Part shown: one piece after another, positions 24,870 to 37,400 of the stretch
Position numbering within the stretch: the first letter of the stretch is position 1
Layout of the letters: each line of letters starts with the position of its first letter
Assembly (NCBI RefSeq): GCF_018320785.1
Contig: NC_054876.1
Location: 23,086,212-23,150,211 of the forward strand
DNA: 64,000 bases
Direction: 5' to 3'
DNA from: Cheilinus undulatus
Taxonomy: Eukaryota; Chordata; Actinopteri; Labriformes; Labridae
The notes under the pieces: model-generated
What the model was told of the DNA's origin: nothing
The model's database searches: none
The model's input: the letters and a program-made list of their open reading frames with translations, nothing else
Program-made: the position numbers and the translations under genes

Positions 24870-26990
24870 AGCTAACTGCTTGCCACCCGAGGCTCCAGTG
24901 GTTTAACATTGCTCAAGCTGAGGCAGTGTTTCTGGGTTGGTGCTTGGAGCAGGACATGTCTTCAGGAGGACTCCTGCATATCTGCGATGTCTGTCCATTT
25001 GAGAGCAGACAGGCCCCTCTGATATCAGAGATAAGGCCTGTCGATGATCACTTACTTCAGCCCAAACTGACTCATTTAATGGGCTCCGTCTCATTCAGTC
25101 ATCCAGTCGTTGCTATGACAGGGATGAGTGAACTCTGCAAAGGAAGTGTTCTACACCCAACTTGACTCAGTGGTTGACTTAGTCGTCCTTGGTAACTTCT
25201 ATGCTACCACTGGCACTGACAAGGAGGGCTATGAGGCATGTGTTGGTCCACACAGCTCTGGACAATGAGATGAAAGCTCCTTAATGCTCTTTGACTTTGC
25301 CAGCAGCCAGAGCTTGAGAAGTGCTTGTTCCAGAGACCTGATTTGAGGTACTGGACTTAGTATTCAAATGATGGCATCATAAAGAAGGAAAAGGGGGACT
25401 GCAGGGTTTTCAGGAGGGCCTAGTTCTCCAGTGGTGTCCATCAGCTTCTGGTCCCAACCCTGCAACTGCAGCTGAGGTACCTCAGGTAGATTGACTCTAT
25501 TTGAAGCAAACTGGATGTCGGTCACCCTGGGGTGCCAGATGTTGCAGCTGGGCTCAAAGCCACTCTTGGAGCACCAGATGCCTCTGGAGAGCCTGAGTCT
25601 CTCTGGACAGACTTAAGGTCTGGTACCCTGGCTGCTGCCCATAAATGCATACAGGGTTGCCTTGGGGGCAGGCCTAATTTCTGAGGAAACCATTGATACC
25701 ATTGAGGCAAGTTGCAGGGCCGATCTTGGCTGGAAACTGAGCCATTCAGTTGTGAGGACAATGTGAAAAGATATGGAGGCCAGGGTTTGTGGCTTGTGTG
25801 AGATGGTAAAGGGTCACATGGGCACAAGTAATGCCTGGCTTTTGGGACCATACAGAACCTCAAGTCAGCTACATCCTCTGTAGTAAAGCTGCCTGACGGA
25901 GGGGTCAGATGTCAAGAAAAGATGGTCTAGCTATTTTGAGGACTTGTATCAGGCAGATCTTTCCAGTTGCTCCAAATGAATTCTCTCAGTGCAAGGATCT
26001 TGCACTGATACTGTTGAACAAGATCCATGATCCACTGCTCCAACACCAGCAGACTGAATAGTCAGGCTATACACCTAAGAGGTCTATGGTAGACCACATC
26101 CTGGCACTTCATATCCTCACTGAATGCTTTCAGGAATCCAATAGACGGTTGCTTGCAGCCTATGTTGACTTCTGGAGGGCATTCTACTCAGTGAGCAGGG
26201 ATGCTCTCTGGGGGATTGTGGAGCTCTGCAGGATCCCACGTTTGCCCATCCAGCTGCCCTATATTCTGGTACAGAGAGTGCTGTGAAGTGTGGTAGCGCC
26301 ACCTTGGACTTCTTCCCAGTTGATTCGGGGGGTGAAGCAGGGGTGTGTTTTGGCTACTATGTTCTTTAGTACCTGTATGGACAGGATAACAGGATGGGAA
26401 ACAGGGGCAGCGAACTGTGGCATGCCATTAGGTGATGTCCAGATCACTGATCTGGACTTTTCTGATGCTGTTGTGATCCTAATGGAGACTGCAGACAACC
26501 TTGTGGGGCTCTTCCCTTGCTGAGTGAGGAGGCTGAAATGTTGGGAATGCTCCTGGGCCAAAACAAAGATCCAGGCATTCAGGATGCCTTAGGTGCTGTC
26601 ATCGAATTTGTGTCTGTGAATCATGAGAGCATGTAAGTTGTAGAGCAGTTCATCTACCTTGGCAGAATAGTCCACTGATCCACTAACTGCAAGGCTGAGA
26701 TCAACTGCAGACTTGTCCTTGCACAGGGGGTTAAAAAAAACAAAACAAAAAAAAAAAAAACATTTTTACCCCCTGTGCAAGAGGCAAGGTAATGTGGCAC
26801 CACCTTGGTCCTCCAAGTCTTACGATACTCTTGTGAGGCCTGAGCGCTGACTGATGGCCTGAGTCCCTTTGGTACACTTTTTCTTTTTGTAGGTAAGAAC
26901 ATGTGTCTAATCATGATGTGCTCAGGAGGGCAGGGATGGGAAGGGTCAGCTGCTGCATAAGAGACCAGTATTGGCTGCTAGAAGGCCAGA
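24870..26990 (+). mobile_element. Eroded non-LTR retrotransposon (endonuclease and reverse transcriptase remnants)
   Basis: In intron 5 of the second aldh3a2-type copy. The endonuclease remnant reads VLGNFYATTGTDKEGYEACV (near 25,180). The reverse transcriptase remnant reads SMVDHILALHILTECFQES then AAYVDFWRAFYSVSRDALW (near 26,090) and GVKQGCVLATMFFSTCMDR and ITDLDFSDAVVI (near 26,330-26,470). Many stops and shifts. The RT catalytic FADD-type motif reads FSDA. The clade looks RTE/BovB-like from memory but is not certain. Confidence 0.75.
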
Positions 26991-28885
26991 GCAGTACAGG
27001 GCCAAAGTTGATGCAGTGAAGTGCAAAACTGACATATGCTCCCATACCTGACCTTAATGATCAATAGGAATTAATTAACCATAGACACTGAGCATCTGCT
27101 TAACCACTCAGAGAGAACAGGATCACTGTTGGATGATGATACAAAACCGTCTTTGGACTGATGGCTCATTCCTAAATTTTCCCACCACCAGTTTCGTCTT
27201 AATTCAATGTATTGAGCAAGTCTTTTTTGGCCTGTGGTATCCATGTTTAAGGTTGATCTGTGGCTTCTAAATAGGCAGTGCAGTATTAGACAGGTGTTTC
27301 CATGGCAACATCTATTGTTTATCTCTTGGGGGGAAATGAAATTAAGGGAACATCAATGATTTCTTTTGGGGTAAATTTGACCCACATGGCAGTTGCATGT
27401 TTAAACAACCTTTTTAAAAATCTAGATTAATAGAAACCATGTTTAATAACACCAGGTAACACATTTTTAGGAAAAGTCACTGACTTTTAAATTTGATTAA
27501 TGTGAAGTTAGACACAACTGAAAAATAGCCTTGGGTAAATTTTACCTGGTGGTGGTAAAAACCTTAGTTTATTTGAGAAAATTATTGATTTAAGGGACTA
27601 TTTCAACAACTTCAACAACAACAGGATTTTTACTATATTATATAATGAGATTTTGTCCTGCAGGAGTTTCACACAGACAACCCAAAGACCTGTGTGGACT
27701 ATGGGCGCATCATCAACCAGCGCCACTTTAAAAGGATAATGAGCATGTTGGAGGACAGCACTGTGGCTGCAGGAGGAGACAATGATGAGTCAGACTGCTA
27801 CATAGGTAATACTTGTGATGTTATTAATTTGTGACTTTTGTAGTTTTCATTTTGACAGTTCCATAAACCAAGATTAATCTGTGAAAAAGTGTTTGATACA
27901 CAGCATTTATGTTCAGCCCCCACAGTACTGAGAGACGTGTAGCCAGAGGCAAAAGTAATGCAGGAGGAGATTTTTGGTCCTCTGCTTCCTATTTTACCAG
28001 TCAGTGGCCTGGACGAGGTGATCAAGTTTATCAATAATAGAGAGAAACCTCTGGTTCTTTACGTGTTCTCATCAGACAACAAGGTATAAATCAACACCAG
28101 CAGCAAAATTGTTCACAGATGCAGACCTCTAAATGTGCAGTGTGTAGAGTCAGACTCACAAGCGTAACAGCAGTCTTTTCTGTTTGAAGGTGATAAAGAG
28201 AATGACAGAGGAGACCTCCAGTGGAGGACTGCTGGCCAACGACTGTCTTGTGCACTTCTCTGTCAACTCTCTGCCTTTCGGAGGAGTGGGTGGGTACACT
28301 CAGGGCCGATTTTAACAGAAATAAAAGCACAAGTATGATTCTTTAAGCTGTCTATATTGAAGAAGGGTGGTGCTTTTAGTACTACCAAAAGAAACTGATG
28401 GGGAATTATTGTAGGGTGCGGCAATCCCTTCTAATTGCCAGGAGAGGTAATTTCACCCATTGAAAAAGAAGTATGATAAGTCTATGGCAAAATGAGCCTT
28501 TGTTCTACTTATTTCATACGTCATTAATCTTTGTGCTACCAACCAACTTCAAAGTGTCCTACCTTTTTTCAAATAGTGGTTTTCATACATAGCAGTCCTA
28601 TTTGACAATAAAAGGATTGGGGATAAAGATTTAGTATACTCAGTCCAACAATCTGACTCTTTTCTCATGCACAGGAAACAGTGGTATGGGCCGCTACCAT
28701 GGCAAGTTTAGCTTCGACCAGCTGAGTCACCTTCGAGGTTGTCTCATCAAGCAGCTGAAGATGGAGGGAATGAATAGCACACGTTACCCGCCTCACACTT
28801 TCAAGAAACTGAGCAGGGCTCGCTTCTTCATCCTGAAACTGTGAAAAATGTTTATCTTTTTAAGAAACATAAGTTTTGTAATAAA

Positions 28886-30046
28886 GGGAGAATTGTACCA
28901 CTTACAGAGAATGCAGGTAAGAGTTACACATCTTGATACTGGTTAGATGAAGACTGGAACACGAGAATCACTATTTTATAAAAGCAGAAACAAGTGCTTT
29001 ATTTGTTCTGACTTTTCTGTTGGCATGTTTCATCATACCTCATGCTGAGAGGATGGTGGACAAACAGATGAATGTCATGGCTGGCTGCGAGATGGCCCAG
29101 CTGGTGGACTCCATTACACCTGTGGAGTTGCCAGAGTTTCATGTCATGTAAATGGTAAACTTAAGTCTTGATCCGCTCTGGACTCCATGAAGGACACAGA
29201 ATCATAGCTTAAATCTAAGAGACTGTTTTACTGATACTCAAGATCATCAATAATAAGGAAAGGACTGAATTGTCATCTCCAGTAAACGCTGCAAAGCCAA
29301 ATAACAAACCAGGTGTCACACATGTTATATCATCCAATGTTAGAGTAGAAAATTTTCCATGTAAAGTAGCCATGTTGTCTGATAGTGATGTTCACTCTGT
29401 CTGCGTCATCCCACATTGTATTAGTTATTAGTTTATGTTTTCACTCTGTTTACTAAATTGTAGCCATTGACTGCAGTAAATTCTTTAAAAGTTTAGTTGT
29501 TTGAATTTGTTAGTTATTATTTCATATTTTTTGGTTTTATCTTACTGATGATGCAAAGTTAGAAGCTGAAACAGCCCAGAAACCTCGTCGCTGTAGGGGA
29601 ATTTTCCTGTAGAATAAACCGAAATCACAGCTGACAGGTTTTTCACTGCTATATGCCATTGATATCACTGTCAAAATCAGGTTGTATTGTTACTAGATAT
29701 CAGAATTTCATTTTTTTATTTTAGCTCTGTTAAAGCAAATGTAATGATAGCTGGTGTTATTTTAATATTACATGGTACCATAAAACTTATACATGATATG
29801 TTTCATTGTAGCAAAGTTGCCTTCATGAGTGTGAAATTGAAATCTCTCTTATAAGTAGGGTCTCAGACTTCAGAGGGAATATATAAGAAATGTTTTGGTT
29901 CTTTTAATAGACAGATGTCCTCTTTAAAGCAGCAACAAGTGTTAATCCATAATATCAAAAAAAAGACTATAGCCTACTGGACATACAGTGATCCATACAT
30001 TATTTTCGTTTGCCTATTTATCTCCTGTTCCTAAAATAACAAAGAT
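28886..30046. other. Intergenic, downstream of the second aldh3a2-type copy
   Basis: AT-rich. Apart from the orphan open stretch at 29,052-29,151, nothing recognisable. Confidence 0.4.
29052..29151 (+). other. Orphan exon-like open stretch
   Basis: Reads ERMVDKQMNVMAGCEMAQL then VDSITPVELPEFHVM and a TAA, about 200 nt past the end of the second aldh3a2-type copy. Codon usage is GC-rich against AT-rich surroundings. It could be a decayed last exon or a repeat fragment. No family recognised. Confidence 0.25.
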
Positions 30047-30136
30047 GGTTTTCCAAATTTAATGAGAAATTTCTTTACTAATAAATTTTCAAGCTGTGTT
30101 GGGTAAACAGCATAAAATAAAATGTATGACACTGGA

Positions 30137-31105
30137 CACTGGAGTTTCTCTCTCATCAGCAGCACAGTACACAACTGACATCAGAATCAATATAGAATAA
30201 TGATTTAATCTAAGCTCATTTAATTTGTAAAGGCTTTATAAAGTGTAGTTTCATTGTTATTATGTAATGTTAGTCAACCATAGATAGTAACTAAGCCTTC
30301 TCTAAAAGCATTGATCTGAAAGGCATTATGATTTTAGCTGTCATCTATGTCATATTTACAAATGTCAATACGTCTGTTAGATCAGCCTGAGGCCTGCAGA
30401 CTTAGATCTAAATAAATAATGGAGTCAGCTTTATGGCTCTGGCAGTGAGAAAAAAAGAAAAAGTCTGTTAATGAGTTCAGCAGAGGCTTGACTGGCATTT
30501 ATATATAAAAAGTGTGACAAATTTTCACAGGAAGAACAACTTTGTATCAGTAACAAATAACATATGACTTTGTAAGTTGTTCCTGTCACAAACCTGAAAA
30601 GTCCATTATCTATCCATCCATCGATTAACCATCCATCTATCCATCAATTTACCATCTATCCATCAATTTAACATCCATCCATCAATTTATCCATCCATTT
30701 ATGCATCCATCAATTTAACATCCATCCATCAGTTAAACATCCATCCATTGATTAACTATCCTTCCATCCATCTATTCATTTATCCATCCATCCATCCATT
30801 TACCATCCATCTTTTCATCTACCCATTAACGATCATCCATCCACCATCTATCCATCCCTCCATTATCCAATTATCCATCCATCCATCCATCCATTAAAGG
30901 GGACATATTTTACCATTTCAAGACACATTTATATTGTTCTCAGAGGACCCCAAAACATGCTTGTGAGGTTTGTTGCTGAAAAAACACTCTAGAATAGGAT
31001 TTTTATACGTCTAAAGAGCTGTTTTTCCAATTTTAATGAGAAAACTTCATTATAAATATATTTTCAAGCTGTGTTGGGTAAACAGCATAAAATAAAATGT
31101 ATGCA
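30137..31105. repeat. Duplicated intergenic block, copy A
   Basis: Shares long near-identical stretches with 35,091-36,250: ACTGGAGTTTCTCTCTCATC, then AATATAGAATAATGATTTAA and the following 330 bases, ATTAATGAGTTCAGCAGAG, ACAACTTTGTATCAGTAAC, an (ATCC)n tract and TTAAAGGGGACA. It is also bracketed by its own 85-bp direct repeat (30,047-30,130 and 31,020-31,103, TTTTCAAGCTGTGTTGGGTA). Confidence 0.85.
30604..30893. repeat. (ATCC)n-type microsatellite
   Basis: Degenerate CATC/ATCC tract of about 290 bp within duplicated block A. Confidence 0.9.
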
Positions 31106-33739
31106 TTCATGACCCTCTATAATGATGTGTATCCAGAATTTCCTTGATTTCTTGCAAAAACAACTTTTTTTATCCAAAGAAACAGAGAGAGATACAGTAA
31201 GTTGAAATCTGAGAAAAATAATGAATCTTTTATGTAACCATAAAAACCCTAAAAACTACATGTATAAATTTACTTTATGTTCTGTTATGCCTACTGTACA
31301 TGGGTTACACAGATTTGTGTGTCCAAAATAAATAATTTCCTTTGAAAAATGTTTTACCAGTGCATGGCATATTTCAGTTTGTTATACAAAACCTTCTTTG
31401 TTTGAATACATTTTCAGTTTATTTGAATATATAATTAATTTAATATTTTTACATCTCAAACCCTAAAAATGTCAGGTGGCGTGACAGTCTGAGTAAATGG
31501 ACGGATAATTTATGCTGAAAAACGAAGAAGCTACCAGGGCTTTCTTCAGGCACACTCACTATCAACGATTAAGTGAAAAAGCTTTAAATAGGTCAGGGCA
31601 TTTCTAATGAAATACAATCAAATCAAATCAATAAAATGGTGATTTTATTGTTTTTTCAGACATGCCCTGAGCTATTAAAGGCTTTTTAACTTGATCCTTG
31701 ATTCCAGCAAGTGTGCCTTAAGATAGCCCTGGTGGCTTCTCTTTCTTTTTTCACTCTTTAAGAGCACGTGGCTTTTACCTGGAGTTTACCACACAACAGG
31801 AGTACATGGTACGTCTCTCCTTTTCCTGAGAATATTGATGTTATTTAAAATGGCACTGTAATTGTAAAAAATTTTAATTAGAATACTTTGGCAGCATTTT
31901 TTTGGTCGAAAGCTTTGAAATGAACAAATTTATTCAAATGTATCAATATAAAGTTAATAAGGTAATTGAAAAACTTTTTCCAGATTTGCAGGTCCTTAAA
32001 TGTCAGTGTGGTGCAACCATTGTGCACTTTATTTTGAAATGAAGTATTAAAACAGATTGTAGCATAATTTATCATCCATTTGACTCCAGCTTACCTTTAA
32101 GGCCAAGTGAAATGGTTTATAGATACTTTTTCAGTTATGATTAAAACATTTATTTTAAGTCATAGGTAGGTGGGTACCTTTTCCATGTCAGGTGATATAA
32201 CCAATATAAAACTGCAAAATAAAATAATTGTATCATAAAACTAGATTTTATTTTGAAAATACATTAGTTGACTTTCTAACAAGAGCAGGTAACAAATGTT
32301 TAAAGATCTAAAACATTTACTTTGTTTCTACTTAAGTAGATGAGGTATTACACATTAAAAAAGAGATCAATTACTTTTTTACTTAGGGTAGCAGGAACCT
32401 TTCCATGTCAAGTGGTACAACCAATGTAAAACAGCAAAAAAAAAAAAAAAAAAAAAAAATTCTTCATTTCATTTTAAAAATATATGTATCCCCTTTCTAA
32501 CTAGAACAAAATAAACATCATGTGTCTGGGTATTTGCCTGTTCAATTAGAAACTATTTGCATATGTCATATGGCACTACTATTGCATCATTTGACACAAC
32601 CAGAATGAATGAAGCCTTCTATGACACTGACCCAATTTTATTTTCCTGGCAGGCATTTATGGCCCAAAGGACCATAAACCCACCAGCTGAGAACTACTGC
32701 AATTGATAACCCTTAACTGTCATTTAAATGTAGAAAAAACAACAAAATTCAAATAAATTGGCCTACTTTTACCATCATAGTATAAAATTCCAAATTAGGT
32801 AAATTAGAGCAGGGCACCCATACAGATTTTCTTTTATCATGCTGAGATTGAGTCAGCTTCCTGTAAAATTGTTTATCACATGTATATAAGCAACAATAAT
32901 TATGCTGTGGTTTATACAAATTAAACTACAAAGTGAAAGTAGGACATTTGTTGTTTTTTTCTGCTCAACTGGTTCTGAGCTTCTAATCAACCAAATCCTT
33001 GCTTGGTGTGATCAGAGTATTCAGGACATATGAAATAATGTAGTTTTAGTAGTAAGTACTGCCAGCTTTAAATCTGCAAATGTGCATGCGTGATGTTATG
33101 GTCAGGTCGATACTGCTGCATGAAAAAAATTGCTGCCTGACGAGTCAGATCAGTTCAGAGCTGTGTTACTCAGATGGGGTGGCACACACTGGTATGCCTC
33201 AAGGCAAGTCTTTGGTATGCTGTGGAAATTTGTACAAGCATACATGATTACCACAGTTTAATCAACTTGGGTTACTGTGACGTGTGTAAAGAGGCTAGTG
33301 TATTTTGTATGGATATGAATATAGTGTGCCTTGAGATTTTGGCATGATCTTGGGTGTACCTTGGGTCAGAAGGGTTGAAAACCACTGGTGAAGAGTGTGG
33401 AAATGTTGAGAAGGAATTGTGTTGCTATCGGCACATAAAATAAGGTCCTACTGATGCACAAACATCAAACCTGTTTGCACCTGTTGCTGCTCTTGGACAC
33501 AGAACTGTTTCTCTTCCTCCTCTCCTCACCAATATGTTGACTCTTTGGCACACATACACACACATCAGGTTATTTGGGGTGTGTGTTCCTTGGCCACAAC
33601 TGCCATATTCCGAACACACATACAAACACACACACCCTTTTTCTCACACAACACACTGAGGCATCCGCGTAAACTCTCATAAATCCTTCATCCGGCAACA
33701 GCACCCCTGCAGGAATCCAAGAAAAAGCAAGTAATCTCC
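31106..33739. other. Intergenic
   Basis: AT-rich with the imperfect tandem duplication at 32,150-32,515 and an A-run at 32,436-32,459; CA-rich sequence at 33,545-33,650. No exon supported. Confidence 0.4.
32150..32515. repeat. Imperfect tandem duplication of about 225 bp
   Basis: CTTTTCCATGTCAGGTGATA with ACCAATATAAAACTGCAAAA near 32,180 recurs as CTTTCCATGTCAAGTGGTAC with ACCAATGTAAAACAGCAAAA near 32,400; both are followed by CATTTTA-type and TTTCTAAC sequence. Confidence 0.65.
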
Positions 33740-34141
33740 CCCCAATGCATAATATAGGAAAATGGCTGACACTAAACACTGCACATCACCTCAAACACAC
33801 CATCCCCACTGGTGGCAGCATCATGTTGTGGGGGTGCTTCTCTGGGGCCGGCCCTGAAAGCCTCGTAAAGGTAGAGGGTAAAATGAATGTAGCCAAATGT
33901 AGGAAAATTCTGGAGGAGAATCTTATTCAGTCTGGAAGAGAACTACAGCTTAGGAGAAGATTTATTTTCCAGCAAGACACTGAGCTGAAGCATACAGGGA
34001 AACCACAGAAATGGTTTAAAGAGAACTAGGTGAAAGAGAACTAGGAGTGGGTGAGTCAAGCCCACACCTCAATCTAATAGTGAATTTGTGGCTGAAGAAG
34101 TAGAACATCCAAGGGGCTGAATGCTTTTTATAGGCACTGTA
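33740..34141 (+). mobile_element. Tc1-type transposase 3' fragment
   Basis: Reads GGSIMLWGCFSGAGPESLVK ... FIFQQDTELKHTGKP, the central and C-terminal part of a Tc1 transposase, and ends with TTTTTATAGGCACTGTA, a known terminus type. The 5' half is missing. It lies between the second aldh3a2-type copy and the carbonic anhydrase. Confidence 0.8.
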
Positions 34142-34470
34142 GATTGTTATTTCCAACCGCCCATCAAAAAGATGTGAGTTAAATACAAAGGAAACAGATG
34201 TTGACCTGTAAGTATGACATACGGGAAACTACTTTGAAATAACACAGCATCTCTTTTTGCCAGCAGGTGTCCGCCTTTACTCACTTGTGAACAGGACAAT
34301 TTAGTTATGCACAAATTGACTTTTTTCACTCTTGTAGTGACCCTCACCCAGACACACACCCTTTGTCATAATCATGACAGTCTCCCTCCCACACCTCAAA
34401 CAGAGCTGAGAGTCAGCATGTGAAGGCAGCTGGAATTACTTTGACAGGATTTTCCCCCCGGTCTCTGATC

Positions 34471-37400
34471 ATGGATTTTTCTGTCTACCTCCTGATTCTT
34501 CTTTCTCTCCTCTCACAGTGCACAGGTAGGACCCACAAGCTTGTATACAAACAATACATTATAAAGGCAATAAAAAAGATATTTGTGCTTGGGTCAGATT
34601 TGCTGAGCATTACTTTCACAGTCTTCTCATTTTGGTAATTTATCTTTGAAAATTATTACTATTGCAGGTAACATTAAAGTTGTTATGTATAACAGTTAGT
34701 TGTTAATTACAGTAAACTAGAGATCGTTTTGGCTTTTAATTAAGACAGATCTCAGTTCATTGTAAAAAGAAGATATACCAATTTATTTAAACATTGATTT
34801 TAGACAATAGTTTGTTTTTGTTTTGTTTGTTTGTTTTTTTAAGAAAAAAGGAATTAACAAAATCAAAAGAAAATGATTTTTTCTTTCAAATGTTTCTTAT
34901 TGTTTTGTGCTGCTCAGTTTGGCTCACAGATGTCCAAGCCAGGTGGAGCGATGCCAGCCTCCACCTGTGCATTGTTCTCAGGTGGTGAGAACTACAGTCC
35001 TCTTTCAAAGAACGGCATTGTGGGTTAATCTGTTTTCCTAAATTAGCTAAATGGTTCTCTAAAGTGTTCTTTATTCCCACTGTGCAGTCAGACACTGGAG
35101 TTTCTCTCTCATCAGCAGCACAATACACGACTGAGTGACTTCAGCACCTGTTGGATGAGCAGGTTTAATGCAGCTGTACAGGGCCAGATCAGGTGTTAGA
35201 TTTAGGTTTGATAAGCCAGAGATGGCTTTATACTGAATGAAGGAAGTGTAATCAAAGCTAGTCTGAAAAATTATACCTGTGTTAGACAGATAAATCAGAA
35301 CCAATATAGAATAATGATTTAATCTAAGCTCATTTAATTTGTAAAGGCTTTATAAAGTGTAGTTTCATTGTTATTATGTAATGTTAGTCAACCATAGATA
35401 GTAACTAAGCCTTCTCTAAAAACATTGATCTGAAAGGCATTATGATTTTGGCTGTCATCTATGTCATATTTACAAATGTCAATACGTCTGTTAGATCAGC
35501 CTGAGGCCTGCGGACTTAGATCTAAATGACTAATGGAGTCAGCTTTATGGCTCTGGCAGTGAGAAAAAAAGAAAGTCTATTAATGAGTTCAGCAGAGACT
35601 TGACTGACATTTATATATACAAAGTGTGACAAATTTTCACTCATAGAACAATCAAATCTAGAAAATTATCAAGGTTTTATAATGCATGCACCACCACCTT
35701 TTCAGCTTTAAACTGACATACACAATATGATAGGAAAATCAAATGTGGCTGCAAGCAACCCCAGTATGCTTTCAATATAGGAAAGGAAAAACAACTTTGT
35801 ATCAGTAACAAATAACGTATGACTTTGTAAGTTGTTCCTGTCACAAACCTGAATAATCCATTCATCTATCCATCCATCAAATTACCATCCATTGATCAGT
35901 TAAACATCAATCCATCCATCGATTAACCATCCATCTATCCATCAGTTTATTCATCCATCCATCCATCCATCCATCTATTAAACATCCATCCATTGATTAA
36001 CTATCCTTCCATCCATCTATTCATTTATCCATCCATCCATTTACCATCCATCTTTTCATCCATGCATTAACAATCATCCATCCACCATCTATCCATCCCT
36101 CCATTATCCAATTATCCATCCATCCATCCATCCATCCATTAAAGGGGACAAATTTTACCATTTTAAGACACGTTTATGTTGTTCTCAGAGGTCCCCAAAC
36201 ATGCTTGTGAAGTTTGTTGCTGAAAAAACTCTCTAGTAAAGACTTTTTGCATGTCTAAAGAGCCCTCTGTTTCAGCCCTTCTCAGAACGAGTTGTTTCTG
36301 TGTCTGTGACTTTAAATGTTAATGAGCTACCTGACTCCACCCCTGACCACACCCCTCTCAGGAAATGGATTTGGCACTCCTGATGTTACAATGTTACAGA
36401 CACTTTTATCCAAAGTTAAGGACCTTACTGGGATTTGAACCATTAATCTCCCAGACCAAAGTCAGCAGGGTAACCCACTGAGCGATCCAGCATCTCAGCA
36501 GACAGCTGAGATGAAGATCATGAAAGGAGGGTGGAACTTTCTTCCAAGCGGGGAGGGCCAACCAAACCTGGGGGCAATGCTAACTACCCCCTCATGAGTC
36601 ATGAGGGGAAAATCTCATCCATCCATTAACCATCCATCCATCGATTAAACACCCATTTACCCATCCATCCATTACCCATCATTCATCCATCAACCACCCA
36701 CCCTCAATCCATGGATCAGTCCTTCCAGCAGAGTCTGAGAAGTTTAGGAAATTTCTGGTTCCAAAGGAAGTACTGGAGAAATGCAAATATAAATCATTAA
36801 GTATTTTCAATAAATTGTTGCAAATTAAAAGCATTTTTCACTTTTACGTTCTCACACTTCGCCTTTTGTGTCAAACAATGATGCTGTTGTTCATTTAACC
36901 TCAATTAACAAGCACATCATAAATAATGGACACAATTTTTGTGTATTCAGGCTATGCTGCCACAATGGCTTTCTTTCCAGATAGACACCACTGTCTTTTA
37001 ATTTTTACTTTTTATTCTCAAATGGTCCCTCATGTAAAATACTCCACCTTTGCTTTATTGTCCTTGTTTATGCTAAAGATAAAGTCCATCAAAGTGAGTG
37101 AGTCACAGGGTCACTGGCTGTGTCCTGTGACTGTCATGCATCATAAATTCATCAAGCTGTTTATTTCATCATGTTTGGTTCACACGAGTGCTTTTAGAGA
37201 ATTGATATATTACCTATGAGCACAAAAAGTACAGCTTAAGGACAGGATAAGTAATGTATTAAATATCATCCTGGCTTAAGTCAGGGTGAACGTGTTTTTG
37301 CTCTCTCTGACCCCTCAAAGTTCAACTGCAGAGTCAGACACATTAGTAGATCAGCTAGAGGAAAACACTGCTGCTAATACAGAATGAACATGAGCGGACA

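Larger units (their letters stand above)
19660..28844 (+). pseudogene. Second tandem ALDH3A2-type gene, probably a pseudogene (in-frame stop, exon insertion, no anchor)
   Basis: Exons: 19660-19821, 21824-22055, 23756-23841, 24042-24364, 24449-24566, 27664-27805, 27917-28083, 28190-28289, 28675-28844. Except exon 4 and the last exon, each has exactly the length and phase of copy 1. Exon 4 is 114 nt longer because of a retroposed insert (24180-24278 plus a 15-bp duplication) that keeps the frame open. Exon 7 reads ...LRDV then TAG at 27940-27942 where copy 1 has AAG (Lys). The last exon ends ...FFILKL TGA without the hydrophobic tail. Catalytic NCGQTC and LELGGKSP remain. If translated, the product stops before the C-terminal third. 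An AATAAA follows at 28880-28885. The rest of the frame is open, so the decay looks recent. The alternative, a functional truncated or polymorphic allele, is less likely. Confidence 0.85.

Noticed and set aside
27940-27942. Stop codon as programmed readthrough
   Set aside because: The context (GTG TAG CCA) has no known readthrough signal, and the copy also carries an exon insertion, so decay is simpler.
30895-31020. TTAAAGGGGACAT-type sequence as a complete TTAA transposon
   Set aside because: It resembles a widespread fish non-autonomous repeat, but I could not find a matching right terminus in either duplicated block.
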